Shown here: positions 42,713 through 42,777 of the stretch, piece by piece | How positions within the stretch are numbered: position 1 is the stretch's first letter | Layout: the number at the start of each line of letters is the position of its first letter | Assembly: GCA_016212665.1 (NCBI GenBank) | Contig: JACREZ010000029.1 | Location: 1 to 42,777 of the forward strand | DNA length: 42,777 bases | Reading direction: 5' to 3' | Origin: Ignavibacteriota bacterium | Lineage (GTDB): Bacteria > Bacteroidota > Ignavibacteria > UBA10030 > SZUA-254 | Translations under genes and position numbers: made by a program | The notes under the pieces: generated by a model | Database searches by the model: none | What the model was told of the DNA's origin: nothing | Seen by the model: the letters and a program-made list of their open reading frames with translations, nothing else

Positions 42713-42757
42713 AGGAAAATAAATTCACTACAACTTAATAACCTAAGGAGATACGCC
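42697..42757 (+). promoter_or_regulatory. Hairpin that hides the transposase ribosome-binding site in read-through RNA
   Basis: 42697-42705 pairs with 42749-42757 (9 bp), then after a 3-base bulge 42709-42715 pairs with 42742-42748 (7 bp including one G-U). The loop is 26 bases. The right arm contains the whole AAGGAG ribosome-binding site (42745-42750) and ends one base before the ATG. Insertion sequences such as IS10 and IS50 use the same principle to avoid being switched on by outside transcription. Confidence 0.7.
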
Positions 42758-42758
42758 A

Positions 42759-42777
42759 ATGAAAAAATATAAAAAAC
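42759..42777 (+). CDS. Start of a putative transposase (first 6 codons only)
   Basis: An ATG 8 bases after a perfect AAGGAG begins the frame MKKYKK, then the window ends. It is called a transposase only from its context inside an insertion-sequence-like end. The family cannot be determined from six residues. Confidence 0.4.

Larger units (their letters stand above)
42637..42777 (+). mobile_element. Left end of an insertion sequence interrupting cas9 (partial)
   Basis: At about 42637-42642 the cas9 frame stops and the DNA changes character: an AT-rich segment with GGTGTGTAAATATTTAGGG (42650-42668), a promoter, a ribosome-binding-site hairpin and the first codons of a gene. This is the layout of an insertion sequence end. 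The GTGTAAA word within the end is reminiscent of IS256-type termini, but that is only a hint. The exact boundary and target duplication cannot be fixed without the other end. Confidence 0.55.

Noticed and set aside
42727-42734. ACTACAAC near the right edge matches the end of the reverse-complemented CRISPR repeat, a possible tracrRNA anti-repeat
   Set aside because: Only 8 bases match and it falls in the loop of the insertion-sequence hairpin. A real anti-repeat should pair over 15 or more bases.

Overview
The window comes from a Gram-negative bacterium of the Bacteroidota/Chlorobiota side of the tree, most like an Ignavibacteria-type lineage. This placement is inferred from gene content, not from a marker search. 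The evidence is two secreted proteins with LVIVD-repeat cores and C-terminal type IX secretion (Por) sorting domains, an Omp85/BamA-like barrel protein, a MurE with the DNPR motif of meso-diaminopimelate adders, a ThyX thymidylate synthase, and a type II-C CRISPR locus with unusually long 46-bp repeats. No rRNA or tRNA gene was seen.

Layout. (1) 1-9.8 kb is an accessory region: the start of a lipoprotein running off the left edge, a two-gene operon of paralogous secreted LVIVD/T9SS proteins (minus strand), then an EVE-domain protein, a dienelactone hydrolase-like protein and a histidine-kinase-like membrane fragment (plus strand), and a secreted PDZ-like protein (minus strand). (2) 10.2-19.4 kb is a lipid synthesis cluster: DUF177, rpmF, plsX, fabH, fabD, fabG, acpP, fabF, rnc, then an Omp85-like protein and rsmE. 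(3) 19.5-38.8 kb is a complete division and cell-wall (dcw) cluster with its own sigma-70-type promoter and MraZ operator: mraZ, rsmH, ftsL-like, ftsI with PASTA, murE, murF, mraY, murD, ftsW, murG, murC, murB, ftsQ, ftsA, ftsZ. Many stop and start codons overlap, and three non-canonical genes are embedded in it. (4) thyX stands alone on the minus strand. (5) 39.9-42.4 kb is a CRISPR array of 16 identical repeats facing a minus-strand cas operon that still has cas2, cas1 and the last 76 codons of a gene that is almost certainly cas9. (6) The right edge is the left end of an insertion sequence abutting that cas9 stump.

How it works together. The fab cluster makes the acyl chains, the dcw cluster makes peptidoglycan precursors and the divisome, and both read as continuous plus-strand operons. 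The most interesting part is the right end. The effector gene of the CRISPR system appears to have been split by an insertion sequence, leaving cas1-cas2 and the array. The insertion sequence shows a self-shielding arrangement: its own promoter overlaps the left arm of a hairpin whose right arm buries the transposase ribosome-binding site, so read-through transcripts would be silenced and native ones would not. Every CRISPR repeat also carries a promoter-like sequence that would start transcription at the repeat-spacer junction. Separately, several gaps in the two housekeeping operons, and one coding sequence, are built of degenerate 7-bp tandem repeats.
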